In this document: positions 10,601 through 25,600 of the stretch, in pieces
Position numbering within the stretch: the first letter of the stretch is position 1
How the letters are laid out: each line of letters starts with the position of its first letter
Assembly (NCBI RefSeq): GCF_028502605.1
Contig: NC_079233.1
Location: 1,364,001 to 1,428,000 of the forward strand
Direction of reading: 5' to 3'
From: Trichoderma breve
Taxonomy: Eukaryota; Ascomycota; Sordariomycetes; Hypocreales; Hypocreaceae
DNA length: 64,000 nt
The notes under the pieces: model-generated
What the model saw: only the letters and a program-made list of their open reading frames with translations
Databases searched by the model: none
What the model was told of the DNA's origin: nothing
Translations under genes and position numbers: made by a program

Positions 10601-13600
10601 AGCTGAGAACATAACTCTTATTGTCCATCCGTCGTAAATGGAATGATGAGCGGACCAGACGAAGTAGTTTTCACCCTTGTCTGATACGATGGCGTACCAG
10701 CATAAAGGAGTTCCGTACCCCATCTTCAAATTCCGTGACGATCCAGTCATTGACTCGAGAGTCTCATTATCCGCATTCACCCAATTACTATCATTGTCGA
10801 GTACTATTTGCGTCATAACTCCATCTAACACAACAATTCGTGTTCGAAGGTTGTCGCACATTTCCACGACCGAGTCCCACGCAGCCATAAACATTGGAAT
10901 GTCCACCGAGTCCGATAGGTGGTGGGCATAGGTAGCAACATATGACCCTGGCTGCTTTGCGGTAAGAGCAATAAGACCTTCCTGGAGAGAAGAGCAGGGA
11001 TATGCATCAATGATAGTTTGGTCATTGGAAAGGCCGCACTGTTTGCGAACCTTACCTTCAAGGACAAGGCTATGCTGTGATTCAGGCAAGAGGCTAAATG
11101 GCTCTGGAGTAGAATCTGTTTCGTCCAAAGCATCTTCAATTAGAACAGCTTTTGAGGCAACAGCGAGTAATCTGGGGTCATCAAAGACATCCTTCACGGT
11201 AAGCGCAATGCCATCTTGCTGCGCTGTTGACACGAGATATATAGCCATAATGGAATCGCCACCGAGCTGGAAGAAGGTATCGTCTCTGCCAATAGAGTCC
11301 ATTGGCAAATTCATGATTTCGGCCCAGATTAGCTGTAAGCGTTGCTCCATTTCAGTCTCTGGCTGACGCTTTTCGCTGTTAGCTAACGAGTATGTCGCCA
11401 GCTGATCTTGACTAAGCGAAGACAGCAGCCTCTGGAGCAATTTTCTGTCTAATTTTGTAGACGTGATAAATGGCATATACTGGCAAGGAATAAACAATGT
11501 TGGAATCATGTAGCGGGGCAAGGCAAGAGCTAGTTCTCCCGCGAGAGCAACCAGCTGGTTCCGCAGGCTTTCGTCGGGCGATGAGAAAGGCGTCTCTTCT
11601 TTGTCGATTTGGATGCCTGTTGTCCTTGTCTCATTGTTGAAACAAATGTAGGCAACAAGATTAGAGCCACTCTCGCTTCTAAACACGTCGACGGCTACCT
11701 GTTCCACACCCGTCAAACCTTGTTGGATGTGGTATTCAACTTCACTCAGTTCAACACGCAGACCACGAATCTTGATTTGTGTATCTTTACGCGTCGAAAA
11801 CTCAAGAGTGCCGTCTGCATTATAACGACAAAGATCACCCGACTTATAGAATCTGTTCCAGTTCGTCCTATCCGGGCGAGGAGCCCATTCAGCGGATGGC
11901 ATAGTGGAGGCATTGGTGCGCTCCGGGTCTGCAAGATACTCCTGCAAGAGAGTCGGACCTTGGATGACGACTTCGCCAATCGTACCGAAAGGTGCAAGAC
12001 GATCTGGATTTTCAGCATCGATAATCCAGCAGAAGCCGCCGACAGGGCGTCCAATTGTAAGAGACGACTCATCAATAGATTTCCACTCGTGTAAAGTACT
12101 GAATACACAAGTCTCGGCTGGCCCCCACCCATTGACTAGACGAACTTTGCCAAACCAGGCCGTAAACACATCACGGGGAACTGCTTCACCGGCAAGCACC
12201 AAAAGTTCAAGACCTGGAATATCTGTTGGCTTGAGCGTCCGTACAAACGAAGGCGTCAGATAGGCCCAGTTGACATTCATATCTTGAATGAACTTTGGAA
12301 GCTCGTTTATTCTGGAGTGTGCTGATGGAACGCATAGGCAAGCTCCTGTAATAAGGGGGGCAATGATTTCGCCAATTGATAGATCGAAAACAAACGCCGC
12401 GAACTGAAGCATGCGAACTTCTGGTGTCAACCCAAGCCTCCTTGCAATTGATACCTGGCTTGTACACACAGATCTGTGCTGCATTACTAGACCCTTCGGA
12501 GTGCCAGTGCTGCCTGACGTAAAAAGCACATAGGCAATATTGTTTGGAGAGACTTTGCTTGCGGGACCTTGTTGACTGTTGACGAGTTGTAAAAGTTGGC
12601 TATCTAATCCAGGAGCAACTTGAACAACGGATTCAACGAGGCTGAAACAAAGATCAATGTATTCTGGCGAGCAGAGCGCAATCTTTGCTTTGGTTTGATT
12701 GACAACCTCTCGGAGGCGCTGTACAGGATGAGATGGATCAATTGGTACCCAAGCAGCACCAGCCTTGTTGATAGCTAAGATTGATATAAAATACCAGATG
12801 GATTTCTCAAAGCACACATGTATCAACTCATCTGTCTGAATATCGTATGTCTGAACGAGATGATTTGCAAGACGATTAGCTGCTTGGTTAAGCTCGGCAT
12901 AGGTAAAATCACCATCCCAAGAACGGATAGCCATAGCATTGGGACGATAAGTAGCCTGATCTTCAACGAGATGATGGAAACAAGAATTAATAATCTCGGG
13001 AACATCGGAGTTGAGCTTGTGTGACTGTTGCATATCCCACTGGGAAACAAGAGATAGGTCGCCTAGCATCTGGTTGGGCTGCGACTCAGCTAGCTGAGTG
13101 ATGACATGCTTGAGATGCTCAGACAAAGCCGTGATCTGTTGCTCAGCAATACACAGCGGGTTGTAGATTAGAACAATTCTAACAAAATCGTCGCTCAAAT
13201 GGCCTTGAACGACAAGAGGGTATGAGAAATAATTTTGCATTCCATCTGTATCCTCTTCTATACTTTCGATGGCATCCAAAAGGGTATTTTCATTGTCGCT
13301 GTCATTGTTCGAGAACATTTGGAGAGGTTGAACGACAAGCAAGCTTGTGAAATCACACGCGTCCTCGGCATCACCGTCAAGTCTTCGGATATTCTGTAGG
13401 CCAAATTGCTCGTAGGGTATCATCTCCATGGCCTGGGTTTGAACGTCCTCTAGAAATTCTATTGTTGATTTCTGGTTTTCGAGATGAATACGGACGGGTA
13501 TGGTGGCAATTACCGGGCCAGGCATTTGTGTCAAGCCATGCAGGGATGCTTGTCGTCCAGAGACTGTTGCGCCAAAGCAAACATCGGTACTATCACAATA

Positions 13601-16600
13601 GCGTGCAAGGACTATTGCCCAAGCGGCACGCACAATAGTGGCTGTTGTGATATTTGAATTGCCCCTTGAAAGCTCAAGTTCCGCTGTGACTGTACGCGAA
13701 GCATCTGGCTTACTGGTGGACTCAATCGGAATGGAGGGGAATGTTGCTTTTCGAGCATTCTGGAGTTCCTTTGCCCAATAGTTGCCAGCGGCTTCGTAGT
13801 CAAGTTCCATAGTGTATTTGATGAAATGGGAATATGGGACGAGACTGGCAAGTTCGAGGCCTCTATAAGCTTGATGGAAGGCCTGGAAGATAACAGACAG
13901 CGCCCACCCATCATAGACAGCGTGATGGATATTCATGGAAAAGTAAAAACATCCGCCATCTTCAATAATAGCATAGCGGCAAAGGCGCGAACCATAGCCC
14001 ATTTCCATAAATCTAGTTTCTTGTAGATATGATCGGAGCGTCATTTGATCCGTAGGGTCCCAAGCGATGTCACCATTGGAAACAATCTGGATGGAAGTTA
14101 CACCAATCCTAATAATCCTTGTACGAAGATTGGTGAAGTGGTTGACGATCTGCTCCCACGCTAGCTTTAGCTTGGTGACATCAACATGAGACGGAATGCG
14201 ATAGTTATATTTGGCAATGTAAGAGCCAGGCTGCTTGACAGATAGTGCCATCAGTCCCTCTTGCATCTTAGAGCATGGATAGGCATCTTCTATATTTATG
14301 CCGCGGGGCAATGCCAAGACCGGATCAGTAGGGCTATTGGAGATCAAGTCATGTTGGGACTCGTCAAGTAGGGCAAAGGGCGCGATATGAGTAACCGCCA
14401 ATTCCTCGTTGTCGTCCATAAAAGAAGCTTTAGAGGCGACGGATAATAGTCGAGGATCTTGGAAAACATCGCTCACAGTGAGCGCAATTCCTTTGTCGCG
14501 AGCAGCGGCCACCAGCCTGATAGCAGCAATAGAATCACCGCCGATGCTGAGGAAGCTGTCATCGCGGCCAATTGTTTCCATAGGAATGGCCAAGACGTCT
14601 GCCCAGATGGCCTGTAGCTTGCACTCCATTGGAGTTTTCGGCATGACTTTCTTACTGTTCACTAATGAATAACCCGCCAATTGGTCTTGATTGAGAGCTG
14701 ATGTGAGCATTTGTAAAGTCTTTCTATCCAGCTTTCCAGATGTGGTAGTTGGCATATAATGGCACTGGATGAAAAGGGTGGGAATCATATACTCTGGAAG
14801 TGAAGTCTTGATCTCTCCAATCATGGTTGCAATGCGATGTTGAATTTCTTCCGCCAACGGCATGAAAATATCATTGGCGTCTGTTCCTGAGATGACTGCA
14901 GTGGCATCGCTAAAACAAAAGTAGGCAGCGAGAACTGAGGCAGTGTCAGACTTGAAGACATCAACAGCAACTTGAAGAGCGCCGTGGAGAGCTTCTTTAA
15001 TGCGATATTCAATCTCGCCCAACTCCACACGCAGACCACGAATCTTGACTTGCGTGTCCTTACGCGAATGGAATTGAATAGTACCATCGGGATTATAAGA
15101 ACAAAGGTCTCCTGACTTGTAAAAGCGATTCCAATGCTCCGTATCAGGACATAAAGCCCAATCAGGACTGGTGCACAATATCGATGCCTGGGTCTTTGCG
15201 GGATCATTCAAATACTCGCGCAATAGAGTAGGGCCTTGCACGATCAGCTCGCCAACCGTTCCTGTTGGTGCAAGTCTCTGTGGATCTTCTGGATCGACAA
15301 TCCAACAGAATCCACCGACCGGTTTTCCGATGGTCATATTTGAATCCTCTGCTGATTTGATTTCATGCACTGCGCTTATAACGCAGGTCTCGGAAGGCCC
15401 CCAGCAGTTAAAGAATCTCACTTTACCAACCCATTCTTCAAACAAAGCACGGGGGAGCGGCTCGCCTCCAACCGCCACCAATTCAACGCTCGGCAATTCA
15501 TCAGGTTTTAGTGTTTGCAAGAACGACGGAGTAAGGAATAGCCAGTTTATATCACTTTCCTGGATGAAATGTTTCAACCGGTTCATACGGGTTTCTTCGG
15601 ATGGAATGCATACGCAAGCACCAAATAACATAGCTGCTATGATTTCGCCAATGGAAAAGTCAAACACATAACTGGCAAATTGTAATATTTTTACCACCGG
15701 TGTAAATCCCAAGCGGTTTCCAAGAGCTGTTTGGCTTGTACAAAGCGCACCGTGCTCTACAATTAAGGCCTTTGGTATACCTGTACTGCCAGAAGTGAAT
15801 AAGACGTAAGCAGCGTGACGCGAAGTAACCGCAACATCAGGAGCATGACAACTGTCATACTTCTCATTAAGGGCAGTGTCCAAGGAAGATGAAACTGTAA
15901 CGACAGAGGGGGTTAAGATAGAACACCTCTCAACATTGTCTGGAGACGCAAGTATAACTCGTGCTTTTGTTTGGCTGACAATCTGCTTATGTCGCTGAAG
16001 AGGGTGTGATGGATCAATTGGACCCCAAGCAGCACCGGTTTTATTAATTGCCAAAATGGCTACGACATACCACGCTGATTTGCTAAAGCAAACGTGAACT
16101 ATGTCATGAGGCTTCACACCTATTTCGGCGATGAGATGGTGAGCCAGCCGATTGGCTGCCCTGTTCAGCTGATAGTAGGTGAATGTTTTATCCCAGCCTT
16201 GTATAGCCATAGCGTCGGGGCAAGCCTCTGCTTGGAGTTCAATAAGCTTATGCAAGCAAGTGTCTAGGATTTCTGGTAGAGCCTCGCCATTGACTTTGTG
16301 GTAGAACTCAACATCCCAATTGCAAGCTAAAGATAAAGTGCCAAGTTGTGACTCCGGTTGTAAAATAAGCTGCTTCATGATATGTTCCATCTGGTTAGAT
16401 ATAGCCAATATTTGCGACTCTGGTAAAACAATGGAATCATAGATGAAGAAAAGTCTGATGCTATCATCTGCGACGTGACCTTGGATGACAAGAGGATAGG
16501 TGAAGTAATTCTGCATCGTACCCTCGCCTTCCAAATCGAGCTGCACTGGTAAAAGCAGTGCGTCGTTGTCGTTGATCAAGTGCTGCATTGGTTGAATGAC

Positions 16601-19600
16601 TAATAAACTCGAGAAATTGCAGACATCTTGAGCTGCAGAGCTAATTTTCGAAATCTCCTGCAGTCCAAATTGCTCATAAGGAATCATCATTGAAGCTTGG
16701 TTTTGTATGCTGAATAGATAGTCTAACACGGTTTGCTGTCTATCCAGTTGAACGCGAATAGGCACAGTAGCAACTGCAGGTCCAGGCATTTCCGATAGCC
16801 CTTGCACCGATGCTTGACGGCCGGAAACGGTAGCTCCAAAACATACATCATCAGTTTCGCAGTATCTTGCGAGGAGCATAGCCCATGCAGCTCGGATTAT
16901 TGTAGCTTTAGTAACCATCAAATTGGCCATCTCGGGCAACTCGAGGGCTCTCTCTAGCGTTTTGCTAGAGTCCAAATGTTTTGTTGAGTTCAGGAACGGT
17001 GGGTATACTGCTCGACTGGCGCCTTGAAGCTGTGTTCTCCAGTAGCTTCTTGCCTCTTCATGGTCAAGGTTAGCAATGTATTCGACGAACTTATTGTACG
17101 GCTGCAGTTGCACAGGCATATAGCCAGCGTAAATCGAATGAAGGGCTTCCATCATGAGGCGCATTGTCCAACCGTCATAGATAGAATGGTGTAAAGCCCA
17201 GATAAAGTAGATTTCTCCTTTGTCTTGGACAATTGAATAGCGGTGCAATCGCGAGCCGTAAGCCATATTAAAGGAATCCATGAGTTTGACGTATGACTGT
17301 AGGCTCTCTCCTTCTAGGTTCTCCCACGCAATATCATCCTCAAGGACGACTTGGACTGAGGTGTTTTCAACGATCAAAATCCTCGTACGTAAATTGTTGC
17401 AAATTTTCACAGTCTGTTCGAAGGCAGCTTGGAATTTCGCAAGATCGACATTGCGATTTAGGCGGTAGACAAATTTTGCAATATAGCTTCCAGGCTGTTT
17501 CTGTGCGAGAGCTAACAGACCTTCTTGCAACTTGGTGCAAGGATAGGCATCTTGGAAAACAATATCATCAGCGAAATTATACGATTGCCGTAATCCTTGA
17601 CTTGATAGCAGTTGTCTCACTGTCCCATCGAGGAGGCCAAACTGTGTGACTTCCGATACTGAACCACTCTTCGTGAGATTAGTCGCTTTAGCAGCAACGG
17701 CTAATAGCCTTGGGTCATTAAAGATGTCCGCCACTGTAAGCCCGATATTATTGTCTCGAGCGGCATTCACTACGTGGATTGCCATGATGGAATCACCACC
17801 GATCTGCAAGAAACTATCATCTCGGCCAATAGATGCAGCAGGTATATTTAACAGCGCGGCCCATACGCTCTGCAGCCGGGTTTCCATCTCTGTCTTCGGG
17901 CTATGCTTCATTGACTTGGAGAATGAATACTTAGCGAGATCTGCTGAACTAAGCTTGGATACCATGGTCTTCAACTTCTTCCGGTCTAACTTTGTCGATG
18001 TTGTGAACGGGAGATATTTGCAAGGAACGAAAGTTGTCGGGACCATATAGGGAGGTAACAAAGCCTTCAGATGTAAGAGCAAAGTACCAAAGATCTCTTG
18101 CGTACCGGAATCGAGATGCAGGACAATGCCATCACTAGAATCATCGTTGCCTGTACTTGGCTGTTGAGCTTGAGTATTGAAGCTGACAAAAGCAATCAGA
18201 CTAGCCCCAGTAGTCGTTTTCAAGACGTCAACAGCAGCTTCGCAAGTGGCATCTAGTTTATCGCGAATATGATACTCAATATCCCCCAGCTCAACACGAA
18301 AACCGCGGATTTTGACTTGTGTATCTCTACGGCCACTGAATACAATGTTGCCATCCTTGTCGTAGAAACAAAGATCTCCGCTTCGATAGCACCGGCTCCA
18401 ATGCTGAGAATCAGGTAGGGGAGCCCAAGTTGGCCGAGGAATTAACGAAGCTTGTGTTCGTTGGGGGTCACCCAAATACTCTCGTAAGAGGGTTGGACCT
18501 TGAATAAGAACTTCACCAATCGTGCCTATCGGTGCCAAGCGCTGTGGGTTATCCGGTTCGACGATCCAACAGAAGCCTCCCAGAGGGCGACCAAGAACAA
18601 GAGGAGACTCTTCAGCAGAAGTCCATTCTTGTAGGGTACTAATAAAACAAGTCTCTGTAGGGCCCCAGCCGTTAAAAAAGCGCACCTTCCCGACCCAAGT
18701 AAGGAACAAATCCTGCGGAACCGCTTCGCCAGCAAGAAAGAGGACCTCGACGTTAGGAATATCTTCAGGTTGAATCGTACGAGCAAAAGAGGGCGTTAGG
18801 AAAATCCAGTTAACTCGCTGCTCTTTTATAAAGTTTACAATGTTTTCCATCCGATCACGATTCGACGGTATACAAATACAAGCACCAGAGATTAACGGTG
18901 CAATTATTTCACCAATCGTCATGTCAAAAACGTGAGCAGCAAAGTGCAATATTCGCACGCTCGGGGTTATGCCAAGTCTATCGGCAACAGCAACCTGGCT
19001 CGTGCAAACAGATTTGTGCTCTATAACGACACCTTTTGGCGTTCCAGTGCTGCCAGAGGTAAAAAGAATGTAAGCAGCGCTTCGAGACGACGAAGCCACG
19101 CAAGGCACATATGTGTCTGGCACAGACAAACTCAAATGCTTGTCGAGATCAACTGTAACCTCTATTACATGTTTGACCAATTTAGTGCACAGTGCAGCAT
19201 TATTGGGCGATACCAACGCATACTGTGCTTTGGTTTGACGAACAATTTGGAATAAACGCTCTTCAGGCTGAGATGAGTCCAAGGGCACCCAAGCAGCGCC
19301 GGCTTTATTGATCGCGATGATTGACACAATATACCAGGCGGATTTCTCAAAGCAGACATGAACGAAGTCATCAGGTTTGATTTCATGAGCGTGGATGAGA
19401 TAGTATGCGAGCTTGTTTGAAGCTGATATCAATTCGCTGTACGTGAATTTCGCATCCCAAGATGAGATTGCAGGTGCGTCCGGCGACGCCCGAGCGCGCC
19501 TGTCGATTAGCTCATGGACGGTGGAATCAACAATCTCAGGTAGAACGTTATTCGAAGCAATCGCTAATTCATAATCATGGGCGGATGCTATTGAAATATC

Positions 19601-22600
19601 CTCAAGAGTAGCGGCACCACTGGATGTCAGTTGGCGGATAACGTGGCCGAGTTGGTTAGATAATGTTTGCACTTGACGTTCGGTCAAAATATTTCCATCA
19701 TATGCTACGGCGATCCTCAACTCGTCATCATAAATATGGCCTTGAACAACGAGAGGGTAGCTGAAAAAGTTCGCCAGAGTATCAGAAAGGCCTTCTTCAG
19801 TCGTATCTACAGCGACAAGCAAAGTCTTGCTCTTTTCACTATTGGAAATATGGCGAATTGGCTGAATCACTAGCAAACTTGAGAACTGGCAAGCTTCGTG
19901 GGCATCCTGGCTTAACTTCGAGATATTTTGTAGACCAAACTGTTCGTACGGAATCATCTCTACCGCTGCCTCCTGGACATATTGTAAGAATCTCGATATA
20001 TGCTGTTGGCGGTCTATTTGAATTCGCACTGGAACGGTCGCAATAGCTGGTCCTACCATGCTATCAATTCCAGGAATGGGAGCTTGGCGGCCAGAGATGG
20101 AGGTACCAAAGCAGACATCGTCTGTATCACAATACCTTGCAAGGACGATGGCCCATGCGGATCGAATAACGGTCGCGACAGTGACATTGAGCTCTTTTGT
20201 ATCAATAAAGCCAATAGAAGTCTCCATAACGCATGTTGCCGCTGGGTTATAATGCGTCTTATGTAGAGGAGGATATGGTGCATGATTAGCATCATGTAGA
20301 AGGTCTCTCCAATACGTAGAAGCAGCCTCGCTATCTATTTGAAGAAGGTAGTGAATGAAACGAGAATAAGGCGCTATACTGGGAACTTCATCGCCTAGAT
20401 AAGCACTATGTAGGATGTTGAGGATAACTTGAGTAGATAAGCCGTCAAAAACCGAGTGGTGCATTGCCCAGAAGAAGAATACATTTTCCTGTTCATCTTC
20501 AACAAACGCAAACTGGCACAGCGACGTGCCGTAAGTCATGTTGATAGTTTGAGCATATTGTAGAACAGATTGTAAATCCTGGAATTGGAGTGGTTCCCAG
20601 CTAGAATTGTGGTCTAAGACGACTTGATATGCGACTTTAGTCGAAGTGTGTATGATTCTAGTCCGCAAACTGGGGCAAATGTCTAGAGTTTGCTTCCATG
20701 CAGCCTTGAATCGAGCCACATTAACGTGGTTAGGCAGGCGATAGAGATACTTGGCAACGTAGCTGCCAGGTTGTTTGACAGATAAAGCCATTAAACCCTC
20801 TTGAAGTTTGGTGCAAGGGTAGGCATCTTCAATGAGAGACCTGAGATGTAACGAACATTGCTCTTGAGCTTCTGTCAAAATTTCATCGAATTCAGTAATC
20901 GGAAGCATATCGAAGGGCTGAATCTCATCGTATGAAATTGAAACATCCTCTATGGTAGCATTAGCCATTTTTTCAAGTTGAGGACTTTGGAAAATGATAG
21001 CAACGGTTAGGCTAAGTCCTTGCAGTTGAGCCTTAGACACCAGCTGGATAGCGGATATCGAGTCGCCGCCAAGTCGTAAGAAGCTATCATTCTTGCAAAT
21101 ATCCTCTGGACTGATGGGGAGAACTTGAGCCCAAAGCTCCCTCAACTTGAATTCCATGGGTGTAGTAGGTAGGACGCGGAAGCTTGTATCAGGAGCAAAG
21201 CGTAGACGGTCTTGAGCGGTAATATGCTGGGCTTGTCTAGTAAGAGACTTTCGATTAATCTTGCCCGTTATGGTTTGTTCTGGCTTGCCACCGAATAGAA
21301 GGTAAGATGAAGGAATCATGTATGGAGGTAAAATCGTGCTCAAAGATGTATCTAGGTGCAAGATGGCGGCCCGTGCTTCATCAGAGACAACATCCATGAG
21401 GCGAGCTGGTGAATTAGATGCTTCCTCAGTGTACCAAAGGAAGGCCAATAAAGAATCAGGACCATCATTGTCCTTCGCAACATCCACAATAGCAGCCATG
21501 TTATCGGGTAGGAACTCGTTAACCCAGGCCTCAATTTCTCCCAGCTCAACACGTTGACCATGGAGCTTGACCTGCGTATCTTTACGGCCGATGTAATCAA
21601 AAGTTCCATCTGCGTTCCGTCGTACCAGATCACCCGTACGATAAATTCTTCTTGGTTGTTTACTACCAGGGAGCCAATCAACTCCTTCCATCCAGTTGGC
21701 GGCGACGTCGGCTGACACATTTAGATAACCCCGAGCAAGCATGGGGCCCTCAATGAGAAGCTCGCCAATACAGCCAAGTGGCACAAGAGACTTGGGGTCA
21801 TTGACATCAACAACCCAAAAAGCACTAGAAATCGGATGTCCAAGATTTGTTGAGCGCCCGGATTTCCCTACCATAGAATTCCATGCACAAATTGATGCCT
21901 CTGCTGGGCCATAAAGTCCATGAAGATCCACATAGTTAACCCATCTCTCAGCACATTTCTTGCTTATAGCTTCGCCACCAAGACAGACGGTTTTCAAGGT
22001 AGGTACATCGACTGGATGGAGTAGATCGGCAACAGTTGGCGTAAGGAAAACCCAAGTAGCTTGAGATGCAGTGATAGCAGTCGCAAGGTTATTAAGGCGA
22101 TCATGTTCTGAAGGAATGCAAATACAGGCACCTCTCATAAGCGACACAAGGCAATCTAAAACACCAACGTCAAAAGTATACGCCGAGAACTGGAACACTC
22201 GTGTGCCAAGTCCGATATTCAGGTCAGATCCATAGGCATCACTAGATGAACAGAGACTGTTATGTCGAATGATCATGCCCTTGGGCTTTCCTGTGCTGCC
22301 GGATGTAAACAGGACAACGCTGGCGTTGGCAGGTTGCACCTCGCATTGTAGAGCAACCGAGCTAGGCAGCTTGGATATAGTTTCATTATCCACAGTGATG
22401 ACTTCTACACCCAGGGATTGTAATGTTGCTTGACTAGACGGGTCAGAAATGGCCAATGCGGCTCCTGTGTCCTGTAGAATGCCCTGCAATCTTGCTGGCG
22501 GAGCACTAGGGTCAAGAGGAATGAAAGCACCACCTGCCATTTGAACAGCGACCATAGAGACCACTGCCCACTTGGATTTATGGAAGCATATAGGAACCAG

Positions 22601-25600
22601 TGACTCGGGCCCAACACCAAGATCCTGTAGCTTGGCCGCTAAACAAGTGGCATGAACCCCAAGTTGGACATAAGTGAGATCACCATCCCAAGATGTAATA
22701 GCGGTTTCTTCAGGCTGTTCTTTGATCTTGTCTTGAATCAGCCAATGTGTACATGACTCTGTAGCAGGGCGTAGACGAGATGCATCGAGGGCTTGCTGAA
22801 GGTCCCAAGAGTCGATCAAAGAGATATCCTTCTGCATGCCGCTGTTTTTCAAAAGTTGTTGCATAACGTGTTCCATGTGATGCGATAATGCTTCCATCTG
22901 AAGCTTGGTGAGGACTGCTGAGTTATAGAATAGCCGCTGCTGGATAGCACGCTCTCCAATGCTGCTAATGATGACAAGAGGGTAGTTGAAATAGCCTTGC
23001 ATAGCCTTTTCCGTCTCTTCTTGCTCAATATCGCTTTGCAAAAGAAGAGCTTTTCCATCATCTCCCCCAGAAGGGTCATGTACTGGCGGCTGAATGACGA
23101 GGAGACTAGAAAAGTCACAGGCCTCCTTTGCATCTGGACTTAGCTTGGCGATATTCTGAAGACCAAACTGTTCAAAAGGAATCAAAGAAGATGCTTGTGA
23201 TTGAACATCGCTTAAGAACTGGGATACTGAGGCCTGTTTGTCAAGTCTAACACGAACTGGAACAGTTGCAATCATAGGCCCGGCGATGGACTCAACCCCT
23301 TGGACTGGGGCTTGTCTGCCTGAGACGGTAGCACCAAACGTTACATCATTGCTATCGCAATACCGGGCAAGGACTAGTGCCCAGGCTGCGCGGACAACTG
23401 TGGCTTTTGTAACAGAAAGATCAAGTGAGTCTGGAAGAGCAATGCTTGAGTGATAGACATCAGTCATAGCAGAAGAGGTAGCGCGTTGGGTAGACGGAAA
23501 TTCTGCCCGCTTAGCCCCAGCTAGCTCCTCCATCCAGAAGTCTGTGGCCTTTTTGGTATCCAATTTCGAGTAGTAATCGAGGAAGAAAGAATACGGTCTA
23601 ACGGGAAGTATGGTATCGCGGTAGTAGGCCGAATACAATGTGCTGAATATGATTCGCATCGTCCAGCCGTCATAGATGGAGTGGTGAGCTGACCACACAA
23701 AATAAGGTATGTCGTTTTCGTATATGATAACACACGAAGATAGAGGCGTTCCATAGGTCATTTTGAGATTTTTAGATGACTCAAGAATAGACGATAATGC
23801 CTGATCCTCTATAGGCTTCCACTGGCTGCCACCTCGAACAACTACTTGGATGGACACTCCGTTCAGATGAATAATCCTAGTCCGTAAGTTTGAACAAATC
23901 TCAGCCATCTGGTCCCAAGCGGCCATAAAGCGAGGAATGTTGACATGATCAGGAAGTCGGAAAACATAATTTGCGATGTAAGATCCGGGTTGCTTAGCAG
24001 TCAGGGCCATCAGACCCTCCTGCAGCGAAGTGCATGGATAGGCGTCTTCGATAACATGCTCGGCAGACAGGCAACATTGGCTGCGAATGTCATCACTGAG
24101 AATCTCGTTTTTGAAATCATCAGATAGCATGCTGAAGGGCGACACTTGTGCCTCGGCCTGATATGTAGTCTTCGTAGCCTTCAAAGACAGTGCCATCAGT
24201 CTCGGGTCGTCAAATACATCCTTTACTTGGAAAGAAATTCCCATTTCCCGAGCCTTAGAAGCCAATTGAATGGCCAAAATTGAGTCTCCGCCAATTTGTA
24301 GGAAACTATCGTCTCGACCAATAGAGCTCACAGGAACGCTTAAAACCTCGGACCAAAGCCTCTGTAGTTTAATTTCCATCTCAGTTTCGGGCTCGCGTTT
24401 CTGGGTGTTGAGAAGATTGTATGGAGAGCACTGTTGGTCATCCAGGGAAGCCACCAGAAGGCGTAAAGTCTTTCTATCTAGCTTGGTAGATGTGATGGAT
24501 GGCATGAAGTTGCAGGGGATGAACAGGGTAGGGATCATGTATTGGGGTAATGTAATCCTTAGTTCCGCTAGCATAACAGCGATTCTCTGCCGCATATCAT
24601 CCGTAATAGATGCAAATAAAGCAGCTGCAGTGAATTCTTCATCGGCAGATGGATTCTTCATCTCATCGTTGAAGCAGATATATGCCACGAGGTTGGACCG
24701 GCCTTCCTTTTGGTAGACGTCAACGACAACTTGGCATACGCCTTCTAGTGTTTCGTGTATATAATGTTCAACTTCGCCTAATTCAACTCTCAATCCGCGG
24801 ATCTTGATTTGCGTGTCCTTGCGGCTACTGAAAACTATGGTGCCATCAGGATTGTAGTAGCCAAGGTCACCAGATTTGTAAAACCTATTCCAGTGCTCTG
24901 AGTCTGGCCGAGGCGCCCATTTTGGAAGAGCGTATACAGTTGAATCTTTGGTGCGTTCGACATCAGCAAGGTATTCGCGTAGGATTGTAGGACCTTGTAT
25001 AACAATTTCGCCTAGTGTACCAGTCGGTGTAAGTTTCTGAGGATCATCTTGGTTTACAATCCAACAAAACCCTCCGACAGGCCGACCAACAACAAGTGGC
25101 GATTCATCCACAGAGGACCATTCATGGAGGGTGCTGAAGCAACATGTTTCAGCAGGGCCCCAGCCATTGACGAGACGGACTTTTCCAAACCAGGTGGATA
25201 GTACTTCCCGGGGGACAGCTTCACCGGCTAATAACAACAGCTCAAGGCCGGGCATATCCTCTGGAACAAAAGTTCTTACGAAAGCAGGTGTAAGGTACGC
25301 CCAGTTAACCCCTGTTTTATTGACGTATTGCTTTAGGCCATTCATTCTTGTGTCTTCCGATGGTATGTATAAACAGGCACCTGAGATTAGAGGCCCTATA
25401 ATCTCACCAATAGAGAGATCGAATACAAAAGCAGCGAACTGAAGCATCCGTACGTCAGATGTCAGATTCAGCCGCTTCGCAATAGCTGTTTGGCTCGTAC
25501 AAACGGCACCATGTTCCATGACCAGGCCCTTTGGCTTCCCGGTACTTCCAGAAGTGAAGAGCACGTATGCCGCATGTCGGTGAGTTACAGCAACAGTGGG

